Positions 8,195 through 17,538 of a stretch of DNA of 64,000 bases are shown here, in pieces. A program made the translations under genes and the position numbers. A model generated the notes under the pieces. That model saw only the letters and a list, made by a program, of their open reading frames with translations. It made no database searches and was not told the origin of the DNA. Within the stretch, counting starts at the first letter, position 1. Every line of letters starts with the position of its first letter. Origin of the DNA: G963676095 sp963676095 (GTDB lineage Bacteria; Bacteroidota; Bacteroidia; Bacteroidales; Prolixibacteraceae). Where the stretch lies: contig OY781040.1 of the NCBI GenBank assembly GCA_963676095.1, forward strand, positions 620,001 through 684,000, given 5' to 3'.

Positions 8195-8205
8195 ATTACA
8201 AAGAA
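8166..8205 (-). repeat. 24-nt-offset direct repeat spanning the protease start codon
   Basis: A 16-bp sequence (minus strand TTCTTTGTAATATGAA) occurs twice, 24 nt apart, at 8166-8181 and 8190-8205. Each copy contains an ATG in the same frame (8170 and 8194), so the duplication gives the S41-like gene two equivalent start sites eight codons apart. Confidence 0.75.
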
Positions 8206-8348
8206 ATGAGATAAATCTTTACCAAATATTTCACTTTTTTTATTTTAAATACTTTTTTTTGATTTATGAATAAGTCTCTCATCAACTATTTTCAAGTTAC
8301 TATTTATCATATTTTTAAATTTTTAGTTTACTAAAGCATTCTTACATA

Positions 8349-9382
8349 TGCGAATCAAGGTTTAAACAGCTAGATTTATATAAGCAGCAGCCAATCTTCC
8401 AAAAACATGTACGAGTAATCCCTTTGTTGATCTGACCTTGCTGGCCTTCTGGATGTCTGCTTTTTCAATCAGCCAGTTAAAGAGTGCTTCAATCGGTTGT
8501 CTAACACGGGAAACAGCGGTTGAAAACAGGTCATCAGCAGCTTTGGTCCGTTGTTTGATTTCATCAGCCATCCCTTTTACGGCCTTGACCGGTGTGAGCA
8601 TTTCAGACCGATAGTTTTTCCTAACCTGTTGGTTAAAATCAAAGTCCAGGTAAATCTTATCACCATAGAATACCCGGTCGTATATTTCAGACCAAGCCTG
8701 TTTGTATACATTCAGGTCGTTTTCTGAAGCCTGGGTCAACACGATTTGCTCCGGGTGGGGCAGTTTGCCAATCCGACGAAAGCCAAGAAGGTGCATTTTC
8801 ATCCCATAATAGTACATACATGCCCTTTGTCGAGCAATAACCTTTATTGGTGATTTCCCTGGCTACTTTCCCTGTACCCTTGCCCAAACAGGTGATGATT
8901 TGCATGGAGTCCAACAGGCTTTGGTTCAGGCAGCAATCTTCGGGACGGAAGTCGGTCAACAATATTTCCACAAGCCGATCAAAGGCTCCCGCCAACCGGT
9001 TAAGCTTAAATGCCTGATAGCTTCCAAGCTTTGGAAACCATGACCTTAGGTATTCCCAAGCGAACCGGTGGATATGTTTAACTTTAAAATGTCCTTGCTG
9101 ATGCATCACGTACAAATAAATGGTCATTATTTCCTGATCTGTCAACTCTGGTTGATTGTTGTTGCTAAACCGCTCACAGTAGTATCTTAATTCTTCAAAC
9201 TTCTCACAAATAAAAAAGGAAATTCGGACTAACTTGTCGCCATTATCCTTGGAAATCATATCTAGTTGTCAATTCGTAACTGATTATAAGATACTGACTT
9301 TCAATGATTTAATCAAATTAAATTCATCGATTTTCAAACATTTAACTAACTTTTATTATCTTTCTTCAACCCTTGATTCGCA
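8349..9382 (-). mobile_element. IS982-family insertion sequence with 7-bp target duplication
   Basis: The ends are perfect 12-bp inverted repeats: TGCGAATCAAGG at 8349-8360 and its complement at 9371-9382. They are flanked by identical 7-bp direct repeats TTACATA at 8342-8348 and 9383-9389. The 1034-bp length, terminal repeats, target-duplication size and DDE transposase pattern fit IS982-type elements. The intact target duplication shows that this copy inserted by simple transposition and that its flanks have not rearranged since. Confidence 0.88.
8362..9259 (-). pseudogene. IS982-type transposase, frameshifted
   Basis: The two overlapping frames (9259 to 8687 and 8817 to 8362) are one transposase of about 300 residues. 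The first carries the N-terminus and the first catalytic Asp (SLLDSMQI). The second carries YYGMKMHLLG, the second Asp (FYGDKIYLD) and the Glu (RQPIEALF). Joining them at YCSTKGM / YYYGMKMH restores the IS982 pattern YCATKKEFYYGYKLH. The break is a tandem 4-nt duplication (acatacat at 8814-8821 on the + strand) that shifts the frame, so the copy is probably inactive unless a sequencing error is responsible. Confidence 0.85.
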
Positions 9383-10411
9383 TTACATATAATTTTTTAT
9401 GCAGTCTAATTCTTTGGTGTATTGCTCCAGGTTGGCATTGGTGAAGGAGTATTTGATGGCAACGGTATCTTTCCCTGATTTTGTTTTACGGATGATCAAC
9501 TGTCTGGACCTGATTTGATTGGAGTTTTTATTCCAGATAAAAACCCTGGCAAAATGGTACCACCCGGTAAGTTTTCCTTTACAGGTATTTCGAACCTCAA
9601 TTTCTTCCCAGTCCTCCGCTGTCAGGCTTTCCTGGTAGTCTGCCACTTTTTGTGCTTTCCCTGTGGCTTTAGCCTTGCGGGTATCGGGGCCTTTGGTCCC
9701 TTTCTTCTCTGGAATAATCAATTCCGGTTCAATGGTATAGATTGGTTGATTGGAATGGATATCCAGCATGTAAAGGGAACCCATATCTTCAATGGCATCT
9801 GCCAGGTCTGCATCATTCCCGTAATAACCATCTCCTCCGATAAAATCATAGCTTATCCCGTTGCGCTGTTGATGACAGATGATCTCCATAGCCAAGTCCA
9901 GCTTGGTTTTGAAGTCCCTGTTCGCTGCCGGTATCTTTGCTTCCCGGCAACGGGAGGGATCATTACACCAATCTTTTGGAAGATAGAGCCGCGCATCTAC
10001 CATCGAGGCAAAATCGCCATTGCTCAGACATGCAAACACGGCCACCTGAGAATTGGACAACTTACCAACATTCCCACAGTATTGCCAGCCAACTCCGACA
10101 CTCTTATCTCCCTTTTTCACCCAACCGCTTTCATCGATGATCAAGCCCGTTAACTTCCGTTTTGGAAGGGCCTGACTTACTTCCCGGGCTACCTGGTCTA
10201 TGACCTCACGGGCATCCCACCTGGATTCACTGATGAAGTGCTGCATCTGGTGATAACACGCATCCAGTCCTTCACTGATCCGCTCTATGTTTCTGTGTTG
10301 ACTTTGCACGATTCCTTTGGTGTAGAGTTCCGCTTTATCAAAAAATAGTTTGATCCGATTAGTAAACATATGCTGATATACAACAAGATGTACATCCATC
10401 CTCCGGTCCAC
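9383..10411 (-). pseudogene. IS701-type transposase, C-terminally truncated
   Basis: The 342-residue product has the IS701-like DDE core: LTGLIIDESGWVKKGDKSVG with the first Asp, FIGGDGYYGNDADLAD with the second, and a long linker rich in Lys. Family members continue for roughly 80-100 more residues, including the catalytic Glu helix and a HHH-containing tail. Those are absent; the frame ends at a stop inside the TTACATA target site of the IS982 element. No continuation exists beyond the IS982 copy, so the truncation happened before IS982 arrived. The track-style start at 10411 is GTG; the frame stays open upstream to about 10507 with no ATG, so the N-terminus is uncertain. Confidence 0.75.
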
Positions 10412-10641
10412 GGAGGCCAGTGTTTTTCCATATTCTTTATATTTTTTACGTACTGTTAAACATTGCTCGGAACGATAAATCTGTTTTTCGATTACTGCTC
10501 TAAATTACTAAAAATAATTATATATCAATATGAATATCAGTAATTTAAACTACTTTTTCAATCTATTAAAGTAGAACTAATATAAAATTAGACATCAGAA
10601 TAGTGTGAATGAAAATTAGCAAATTCAGAACTCCAGATTCA

Positions 10642-12934
10642 GTACCAAATTAAATTGTCGCAGTTTTATAAATCAGACGCATATCGGTACCAGGAAAGAT
10701 GGTTTCAGATTCATTTAACAAGCCGCAAATCTGCTTTAGCGCTTCATTATCCCTGTTTGTTGCCAGGGAATAAAGGGTAACAGTAAGGGTTTTGTTTTGG
10801 GGATCAGGGATGATATCTGCTTTGGCAAAGATGATGCTTTTAACCAGTGTCCTGATTTCATTACGGTTTTTGGCATAATACGGGGAGAGGATATTGGCCA
10901 GGGCGGTTTCAGCCCTGTAGCAGATCATTTTGATGATATTTTGCAGGTGTTTGGTCTCTGTTTTCAGTTTGTTATATCTGGTTTGTTCGGGCATTCGACC
11001 AATACAAATTTTGTAAGGTTGGGTGTTTCTTTGGCCCATCAGTTCTTGTTCTTCTTCCTCCAGGCTAGAGATTTCTTCTCGTATTTCCAATTGTTTTTTC
11101 ATATTCTTACTGGTTTGGCTTAAAGCTGACTGGATGTTTTCTTCTTCGAGGGAAAAAAGTGTTGCTTTTCTGCGGGCTATTTTCTCCCTGGTTTTTTTAA
11201 TCCGGTAAGCCAGATTACTGTATTCCCGGTTAACCACCTTAATGCTGTTATCTAACTTTTCTACACCATATTGAGTGATCCTGTCAAGATCGTATTCCCG
11301 TCTCATGTAGCGGAAAAAATTTTCTTGTGCCCAGCGATCAATATGAGCGGTAATTTCCGGTGGTGGTCAATACGCTGGTTTGGTGTCCATCCGGGTTAAG
11401 TTTGCGCACTTCGCGCATTTTCACCCCGCCAATCTCGATCTCTTTTTCATGCAGGTGCATCCGGGTTGTGCCCATTTCCGTTTCAATTTCCTGTCCGGTA
11501 AATTCTGTTTCTTCCCAATGGTCCTTCACGTTTTTACGGTAAGTGATGACCACCACTCGGTGTGATTTCCACCACTGACCAAAGAGTTTTGGACTGTATG
11601 CTTCGCGGTCGAAAACCAGGGTATAGCGTGGCAGCAGCAGGTCGGCTTCCAGTTCGTGGGGTGGTTGGCACCCCACGGGTAACTTGTTCAGGTGGAGTAT
11701 GATCTGACCATCCAAAACTTCCTTCAACTTTTCGTTGACCTGACCTGTAACAAAAAAGTAGGGCTGTCCATCGGCATTGTTCACCCAGAATTCCATCATC
11801 CCCGGCAGGCAAAGCCGTTGGCGGCTCACATGTTTTTTACCCAGCTGGGCCAAGTGACTGTGGTACACCTGCATGTGACCGTCGATAGAATAAATCCCCG
11901 GTGTTTCATCTGCGATCCAGACTTGTGTAAGCCCTACGTTCCAGCACGAGGCCTGCTCACAGGCATTCAGCTCCCGGAACATCCCCCGCAGGCATCGGGC
12001 TTCGGGAACCCGATCCAGCCCCAGCAGCTTGCCAAACTCCCCGCTACTGTGATGTTTTAACTGCTCAATGGTTTTTATTCCTGCACAGGTACATGAACGA
12101 GACCGTCAGGATTGCCATATCGAAACTGTAATACCCTCTCTCCCGTTGCGGATAGTAAGTCCGATAGGTAAGAAGTCCCTGGGCCAACAGGAAGGGCAAC
12201 AAAAACAATACCCCACCATAAGGTACACTCTGGCAGGCCTCAAATATCACCGGGTTTACATCCAACTCCCCTTTAGCTGCCGCCAGGCGTAAGTCAACCC
12301 GGGTGGCCCCCATTCCCAATAATCCCGATGACAGGTAGTCGGCAAGATCGCGTTCTTTTGGTGTACTGCAAACTACCCCCGGTTCAAAACTTTTTTTTTA
12401 AGTTCCCATTCCGGAAATGATACCGGACCGCTCCTTCGCTCAGGCCAAGCTTGTGGGCAGTGGCCTGCTGGGAATAGCCCATATTGATCAGTTCCTGGGC
12501 TTTCTGCTTCCTCTCACTAGTAAACTTGTGGCACTGACCCCGGTGGTCTTTCCGGTTAAAAAACCACCTCGCCCCTTTCTCCCTGAGCGCTTTGGTGTAA
12601 CGTTGAACATTCTTCACATGAATGCCCAAGGCCTTGCTGATTTCCGTACAACTGCACATCTGGTTCTCTACCAGGTTGGCCAGGATATAACGGTAACTGT
12701 TCCGATCATCCTTGCTATGACAAAAAATCGGAGAACCGTTGTGCAGGTGATAAACAAAATCATCATGGGCATAAAAACCGACAGAAGAATTAATCATCCG
12801 GGTATGTTCCGGGAAAATAGGAAACTGTAATTGCATCTTTTTTCCCTAAAAATACGACATCTAATTTTACGGTCAAATCCTTATAACTTATTGATCCTAA
12901 AAGAGGGGGGGGGCAGGAGATCTGAATTTGGTAC
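10642..12934 (-). mobile_element. Transposable element carrying a large broken transposase
   Basis: A 10-bp inverted repeat (GTACCAAATT at 10642-10651 and AATTTGGTAC at 12925-12934) brackets the broken transposase gene. Its stop codon lies inside the left repeat, which supports the repeat as an element end. I found no matching target-site duplication in the flanks (gattca on the left, aatcag on the right), so the exact ends are tentative. Confidence 0.5.
10650..12836 (-). pseudogene. Large (about 700-codon) HTH/DDE transposase-like gene, three frameshifts
   Basis: Four pieces read in order as one protein. At 12836-12384 there are helix-turn-helix domains (ISKALGIHVKNVQRYTKAL and GYSQQATAHKLGLSEGAVRYH). 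At 12319-12065 comes the segment GMGATRVDLRLAAAKGELDV. From about 12074 to 11338 is the catalytic part with SIDGHMQVYH, RQRLCLPGMMEFWVN, LVFDREAYSPKLFGQWW and VREVRKLNPDGHQTS. At about 11350-10650 are WAQENFFRYM and a coiled-coil tail. This matches a widespread family of unclassified large transposases known to me only by pattern. Breaks are at an A9 run (12391-12399), near 12070-12085 (one extra A) and at a GGT repeat (11359-11367). It is probably dead. Confidence 0.75.
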
Positions 12935-12947
12935 AATCAGCTTATTT

Positions 12948-13682
12948 TTAATTATTTTTATGATTGGTACTTTTATCTGTCGTAAATATCTTGTTAAAGC
13001 AATCATTCATTCTCCGTTCGTCGCTAAAACCTGAAAGTAAAGCTACCTCATACCTGTTCAATCCTTTATTTTCCATGAGTTTAACTGCATGGTGTACTTT
13101 CAGGTACATGAGTATTCGCTTAGGTCCGGGCAGGTCGTACTTATTAAATTCGCGGGATAAAGTACATTCATTTATCTCCAAAAGATCGGCAATTTCTTTC
13201 ACGTTCATCAGGGTCAGGTAGTTTTCTTCCAGGATGCGCAACGCCTCGTTTAAATTTCTGGAATAGTTCAGTTGTGTTATTCCAATATCTTTCAGGCTTA
13301 TTTTTATGGTATGTTGGTGGATCAGCCGGGTAACTTCTTCGCTTAACCGGTTGATTTCGGAAAAATGCAATACTTTCTCAATGCCTGCTTTTCCATATTC
13401 ATGGGCTGTTTCAACCCATTTTCCTTCCAGAATAGCAAGTAACGGGATCGTGGAAAATTTCTGTTTGAACCGGGCAATCCGGCAGATGTCAAATTGATCT
13501 GGTTTTTCACTGTACAGGATCCCGCAATGGACCAGCCGGGTCCGTATCGTCTGTAACAATTCCTTCGATTGTTGTTTAATGATCACATCCATATCATCTC
13601 CCAAATAAGGACGTATTTTATAAAAAAGCTCCTCTTTGATCAGTACCAGGCATGTATAATTAGTCGTATTGGGAATAGCCAT
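12948..13682 (-). CDS. AraC-family regulator with receiver-like N-terminal domain
   Basis: This 244-residue protein has a C-terminal AraC helix-turn-helix pair: NVKEIADLLEINECTLSREF (first HTH) and NRYEVALLSGFSDERRMND (second). The first 120 residues resemble a degenerate receiver domain (strand/helix pattern with IPLLAILEGKW and an end helix), but no phospho-acceptor Asp is obvious. The C-terminus after CFNKIF (TTDKSTNHKNN) differs from the usual GxTPxxYR ending and lies only 14 nt from the neighbouring transposon end, so the tail may have been replaced by the insertion. It sits between the mobile elements and the exopolysaccharide regulators; its target is unknown. Confidence 0.75.
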   Translation of the reverse strand: MAIPNTTNYTCLVLIKEELFYKIRPYLGDDMDVIIKQQSKELLQTIRTRLVHCGILYSEKPDQFDICRIARFKQKFSTIPLLAILEGKWVETAHEYGKAGIEKVLHFSEINRLSEEVTRLIHQHTIKISLKDIGITQLNYSRNLNEALRILEENYLTLMNVKEIADLLEINECTLSREFNKYDLPGPKRILMYLKVHHAVKLMENKGLNRYEVALLSGFSDERRMNDCFNKIFTTDKSTNHKNN

Positions 13683-13741
13683 ATGTTTGTGAAGTCATTC
13701 GTTTCACCTGAGAACAGGGAACTTTCCTTTCATCCTGGGAT

Positions 13742-14236
13742 TTAGATCATAGCATAGTCTACGGCAGCCGCAGTTAAAGATACTTTCAGTGAATAAGAAA
13801 TGGAGTCGATATTGATAATGACATGACGGGTATCTTTTGTTTCTTCAATGATCCCGGTTATCCCGTTTAACGGACCGCCCTGGATGGTAACTTTTTCCCC
13901 TCTTTCCAGCCTGTTGGATACGATAATATTGGTAAAATTACGTTCAACATGCCTGATCAAATCTATTTCATCGTTCCTTATTCGAGAGGGGATGTTATTA
14001 AATTTAATGCACCTGATGATCCGCGGAAATTTTAAGACCTCGTAAATTTTGATCAGGCTGGTCTTTACAAAGATGTAATTGGGAAAAAGAGGGATTTGCA
14101 GCTTTTTCTTCCGGTCGTGCCACTGCCTGACCTCCTCCTGTAAAGGCAAATACGTTTCAAAACCGCCATCGACTAATAAATTATACACCCATTTTTCTGC
14201 TTTGGGGTACGTGTAGAAAACAAACCAGGATTCCAT
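13742..14236 (-). CDS. UpxY/NusG-like transcription antiterminator
   Basis: This 164-residue protein has an N-terminal NGN domain starting WFVFYTYPKAEKWV, the PLFPNYIFVK core strand, and a C-terminal KOW segment (RGEKVTIQGGPLNGITGII). This is the layout of specialised NusG paralogues such as UpxY and LoaP, which bind RNA polymerase and prevent early termination in long polysaccharide operons. It lies beside a large exopolysaccharide locus but on the opposite strand, so it would act in trans rather than being the first gene of the operon as in classical Upx loci. It is shorter than many UpxY proteins by a few residues but looks complete. Confidence 0.85.
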   Translation of the reverse strand: MESWFVFYTYPKAEKWVYNLLVDGGFETYLPLQEEVRQWHDRKKKLQIPLFPNYIFVKTSLIKIYEVLKFPRIIRCIKFNNIPSRIRNDEIDLIRHVERNFTNIIVSNRLERGEKVTIQGGPLNGITGIIEETKDTRHVIINIDSISYSLKVSLTAAAVDYAMI

Positions 14237-14583
14237 ATCGGTTAGATTTTAGTATAGCTTCGCTAAAGAAAATAACATAAATTCTCTTTTGAAATGATCC
14301 TGCGGACAGAGACCTCTTTCATTACAGGATGTGTTGTGTATTTATAACAAACAAATACCATGCCTGGGTAACTACTTATCTATTTATCAATAGTATAATC
14401 AGTAATCCGGGAGAATATTTCCAAAAAAACATCTGTTGGAACCGGTTAATTGGGAATTTAATTACACAAAAAAGGTATTATGTTTCTCACAAGCTGTCAA
14501 AGTTGCATTCATTCACTGTTTTTCAGGATCCTGTGTAATCATGGAATAAATATGGGTAATTCTTAACACATCAAAATGTGCCC
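14237..14583. other. Spacer with no recognised gene
   Basis: About 350 nt lie between the antiterminator and the response regulator, both on the minus strand. A 69-codon frame on the + strand has no recognisable features and unusual Cys/Tyr/His content. No hairpin with a U-tract was seen for the regulator, and no good TAnnTTTG box for the antiterminator. Confidence 0.5.
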
Positions 14584-15948
14584 TTAAATAGAATACTGCC
14601 TCATTTTATTAAAAAGCGTTTTCCTGCTTATTTTCAATAACCTGGCCGTTTCTGTCCGGTTATAATTACATTTGCGGAGCGCATCCAGGATCAGTTCCTT
14701 CTCCACCTGGGTATTGATCTTCTTTACTTTTTCGTCCAAACCGCCTTTTAGTTCCGTGCTTTTATCCAAAGGACCATATCCCCTTATCCGTAAGGGCAAA
14801 TGTTCTTCCCGGATCGAATTCCCCTGCGCGAGAATAGCGGCTGACTGGATCGCGTTTTCCAGGTCGCGGATATTTCCCGGCCAGTTAAATTTTATTAAAC
14901 ACGCAATGGCCTGTTGTGATATGTTTTCGATTTTCAAATGAAGTTGTTGGTTGATTTTTTGAATAAAAAAATCAACCAACAGCGGGATATCGTCTTTTCG
15001 TTCCCTCAAAGGAGGGATAAGAATGGAAAAGATATTTAAGCGATAAAACAGGTCGAGCCTGAATTTACCCTGTCTGATCAGTTCTTCCAGGTCCTGATTG
15101 GTTGCCGAGATCAACCTGAAATTAACAGGGATTGGCTTCTTGCCCCCCAATCTGGTCACTTTATGCTCTTCGAGTATCCGGAGTAACTTTACCTGGTTAT
15201 CCAATGGCAATTCCGCGATCTCATCCAAAAAAATGGTCCCTTCGTTTGCCTGTTCAAATTTGCCGGGTTTGGTTTCTTTGGCATCGGTAAACGCGCCTTT
15301 TTCATACCCGAAGAGCTCGCTCTCGATCAAATGAGCAGGGATAGCGCCACAATTGACAGCGATCAGCGGTTTATCTTTCCGCTGACTGTTATAGTGGATT
15401 GCGTTGGCGATGACTTCCTTTCCCACCCCGCTTTCGCCCAGCAACAAGACTGTGGCATCTGTCTCGCATACGCATTTTACCTGTTCAATAACCTGTTTCA
15501 TCCCTTTGCTTTGCCCGATTATGTTTTCAAACGAGTATTTTTTACTGATTGAATCCTTTAACCTGTTCAGTTCTGAATACATCCGGTTATGCTCAAGCGC
15601 ACGCCTGATCAGGATCAGCAGTTTATCGTTGTCGAACGGCTTTTCAATATAATCGTACGCCCCTTTTTTTATCGCGTCAACAGCCAGCGAAATCACCCCG
15701 TGGGCCGTTATAATAATAATTGTCTGTTCCGGATATTCCGCCTTGATCCTGTCCATGGTCTCGATCCCGTCTATCCCGGGCATTTTCTGGTCCATCAAAA
15801 TCAGATCGGGACGGAATTCGTGGACCAGCTGGATCGCTTTATACCCGTTATCTGCCGAACGGGGTAAATAACCTTCTTCCTTTAATAACAGTTTTAAAAT
15901 CGTCCGGATCTGTAATTCATCATCAACAATCAATATTTTTTCATTCAT
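14584..15948 (-). CDS. NtrC-family sigma-54-dependent response regulator
   Basis: This 454-residue regulator has three domains. The receiver (residues 1-120) has Asp9/Asp10 and phospho-acceptor Asp53 in LILMDQKMPG. The AAA+ sigma-54 activation domain (about 145-375) has Walker A GESGVGKE, the sigma-54 contact loop GAFTDA and Walker B GTIFLDEIAEL. The Fis-type DNA-binding helix-turn-helix is at the C-terminus (NRTETARLLKISRKTLFNKM). It would activate sigma-54 promoters on phosphorylation. It follows the histidine kinase gene by 11 nt, forming a two-component operon. A strong sigma-54 promoter stands in front of the divergent TolC-like gene, the most likely target. The architecture recalls PrsR-type regulators of exopolysaccharide loci, but that is analogy. 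Confidence 0.93.
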   Translation of the reverse strand: MNEKILIVDDELQIRTILKLLLKEEGYLPRSADNGYKAIQLVHEFRPDLILMDQKMPGIDGIETMDRIKAEYPEQTIIIITAHGVISLAVDAIKKGAYDYIEKPFDNDKLLILIRRALEHNRMYSELNRLKDSISKKYSFENIIGQSKGMKQVIEQVKCVCETDATVLLLGESGVGKEVIANAIHYNSQRKDKPLIAVNCGAIPAHLIESELFGYEKGAFTDAKETKPGKFEQANEGTIFLDEIAELPLDNQVKLLRILEEHKVTRLGGKKPIPVNFRLISATNQDLEELIRQGKFRLDLFYRLNIFSILIPPLRERKDDIPLLVDFFIQKINQQLHLKIENISQQAIACLIKFNWPGNIRDLENAIQSAAILAQGNSIREEHLPLRIRGYGPLDKSTELKGGLDEKVKKINTQVEKELILDALRKCNYNRTETARLLKISRKTLFNKMRQYSI

Positions 15949-15959
15949 AACACGAATAT

Positions 15960-17213
15960 TTATAAATGATAAGGCAAGGACAGGATCACGGTTGTCCCTG
16001 TACCCTTTTTGCTTTTTATTTTAATATCGCCCCCGTGACGGTTAATGATCCCGTAAGAGATCGACAGCCCCAGGCCTGTTCCGTCACTTTTGGTCGTATA
16101 AAAAGGATCAAAAATCCGCTCGATATTTCCAGGGTCGATCCCTTCCCCGTTGTCTTCAATAATGATGTAAATTTCTTCCTTAACCGCATGTGAAACGATA
16201 TTATCCGTTCCTTCGGCATTCTCGACAGATATATTTATTCTCCCCTCGGTCTTTTTTATGGACTGGATCGCATTGATTAAAACATTCAGGAATACCTGTT
16301 TCAATTGCTGGGGGTCCGCTTCGATACGCCTTTCTTCCGCATTAAAAAAATAATCGATCTGAATGTCCTTTTTACGAACAGTATTCGAGATTAGCTGCAG
16401 GGTTTGTCTGATAACCTGATCTAGATCTGTTATCTCAGTTTGCGGCGTAACCGGTTTTGAAAACGAAAGCAGCCCCTGGATAATCCCGTTGATCCGGTCG
16501 ACTTCTCCGATCAGGTTACCGGCCAGTTGTTTCTTTTCCGGGTCTGTAATATGCCGTTCCAGAAACTGGATCGTGCTCCGGATCGAAGTCAGCGGGTTTC
16601 TGATCTCGTGGGCAGCCCCCGCTGCCAGTTGCCCCATGATCGTCATCCGGTCCGCCTGGTACATTCTTTTCAGTCGTTCTGCCTGTTGCTGATAGAGTAA
16701 AGCGTTTTCCATGGCAAATGAAGCCTGGTCGATCAATGTGCTTAACAGGTCAATTTCGTCCTGCCTAAACGTTTGACCATCCGTTTTACCGGTCAGGATA
16801 ACAAGCCCTTTTGTCTGGTTCATGACCCGTAAGGGATAAATAAATTTTGCCTCCAACTGGTCGAGCAACCTGTTTTCCCGCTCTGTGAAAAAAGTCCTGA
16901 TATCCGGACGTTTGACCAGGTTCAGGTAAGTTTCGTTTGATGTCAGCCAAAAAATAAGTTTATCGTTTAAGGAAAAGTAGCATTCCCGGTCCGAATGGGG
17001 GTCCCCGTTGATAAAAAAACGGTTTAACTCATTGTTCAGAAGTAAAAAGTAGATTTGCCGGACATTGGTGGCCTGCTTTATTTTTGTTGCAATATAGTCC
17101 TTCAGGAGTTCAACATCCTCGATCAGCTTTATGGACCGGTTAAACTCTAAAAGCAGGTTTTGATAAGTCTCCGCATAACGTCTTTTCCTTTGGAATGGCA
17201 CAAATCGTCTCAT
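15960..17213 (-). CDS. GAF-domain sensor histidine kinase
   Basis: This is a soluble kinase of 417 residues from ATG 17213. A longer frame begins at ATG 17312, but its extra 33 residues look untranslated and a promoter box sits almost on that ATG. A GAF-like sensor domain covers roughly the first 180 residues. The HisKA motif GAAHEIRNPLTSIRS holds the phospho-accepting His. The HATPase domain shows LINAIQSI (N box), IIEDNGEGID (G1) and FDPFYTTKSDGTGLGLSIS (F/G2). No membrane segment is present, so it senses a cytoplasmic signal. It is the partner of the NtrC-type regulator encoded immediately downstream. Confidence 0.9.
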   Translation of the reverse strand: MRRFVPFQRKRRYAETYQNLLLEFNRSIKLIEDVELLKDYIATKIKQATNVRQIYFLLLNNELNRFFINGDPHSDRECYFSLNDKLIFWLTSNETYLNLVKRPDIRTFFTERENRLLDQLEAKFIYPLRVMNQTKGLVILTGKTDGQTFRQDEIDLLSTLIDQASFAMENALLYQQQAERLKRMYQADRMTIMGQLAAGAAHEIRNPLTSIRSTIQFLERHITDPEKKQLAGNLIGEVDRINGIIQGLLSFSKPVTPQTEITDLDQVIRQTLQLISNTVRKKDIQIDYFFNAEERRIEADPQQLKQVFLNVLINAIQSIKKTEGRINISVENAEGTDNIVSHAVKEEIYIIIEDNGEGIDPGNIERIFDPFYTTKSDGTGLGLSISYGIINRHGGDIKIKSKKGTGTTVILSLPYHL

Positions 17214-17317
17214 GTGTTTATAAGTTATTTTAGCTGCCACATGCAACCCGCCACCAATCCGGTAACTTCCGGATCCTTCTGAGTCCCGCAATATCGGGAT
17301 GGCCTGTTTCATTTACC

Positions 17318-17348
17318 CAAATTTAACCCATAAAAAAATAACAGGCAA
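17318..17348 (-). promoter_or_regulatory. Candidate promoter of the histidine kinase operon
   Basis: The minus strand reads TAAATTTG (complement at 17318-17325), matching TAnnTTTG, with TTG 20 nt upstream as a -33 element. Transcription would start near 17312, which argues for translation from ATG 17213 after a leader of about 100 nt. That leader contains two small stem-loops (TCCCG/CGGGA at 17284-17299 and TCCGG/CCGGA at 17258-17273). Confidence 0.45.
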
Positions 17349-17490
17349 CAGGTGTGGGAAATTAGTTACTCAAAACAGATGTCAGTTTACCCAATACACA
17401 ACGACATAACCCTTGTACCTTCTCCTCGAAATAATTATAAATATCATATTCTCAAGTAATTACAACAATCACATTTTCAGAAAAATATAT

Positions 17491-17507
17491 TTGGTATTTC
17501 ATTTGCT
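17491..17507 (+). promoter_or_regulatory. Sigma-54 promoter (-24/-12)
   Basis: The sequence TTGGTATTTCATTTGCT has GG at 17493-17494 and GC at 17505-17506, separated by exactly 10 nt as in the consensus TGGCAC-N5-TTGCW. The predicted start near 17518 lies 21 nt before ATG 17539. A sigma-54 activator is encoded in the divergent operon. Confidence 0.7.
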
Positions 17508-17538
17508 AACAGGTAAGAAAATCAAGATGCATATCATC

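Noticed and set aside
14329..14538. 69-codon + strand frame in the spacer before the response regulator
   Set aside because: No recognisable motif, odd residue composition, no start context, and it overlaps nothing conserved; probably chance.
17413..17538. Extended N-terminus of the TolC-like protein
   Set aside because: It begins upstream of a well-formed sigma-54 promoter, and the normal signal peptide starts at 17539.
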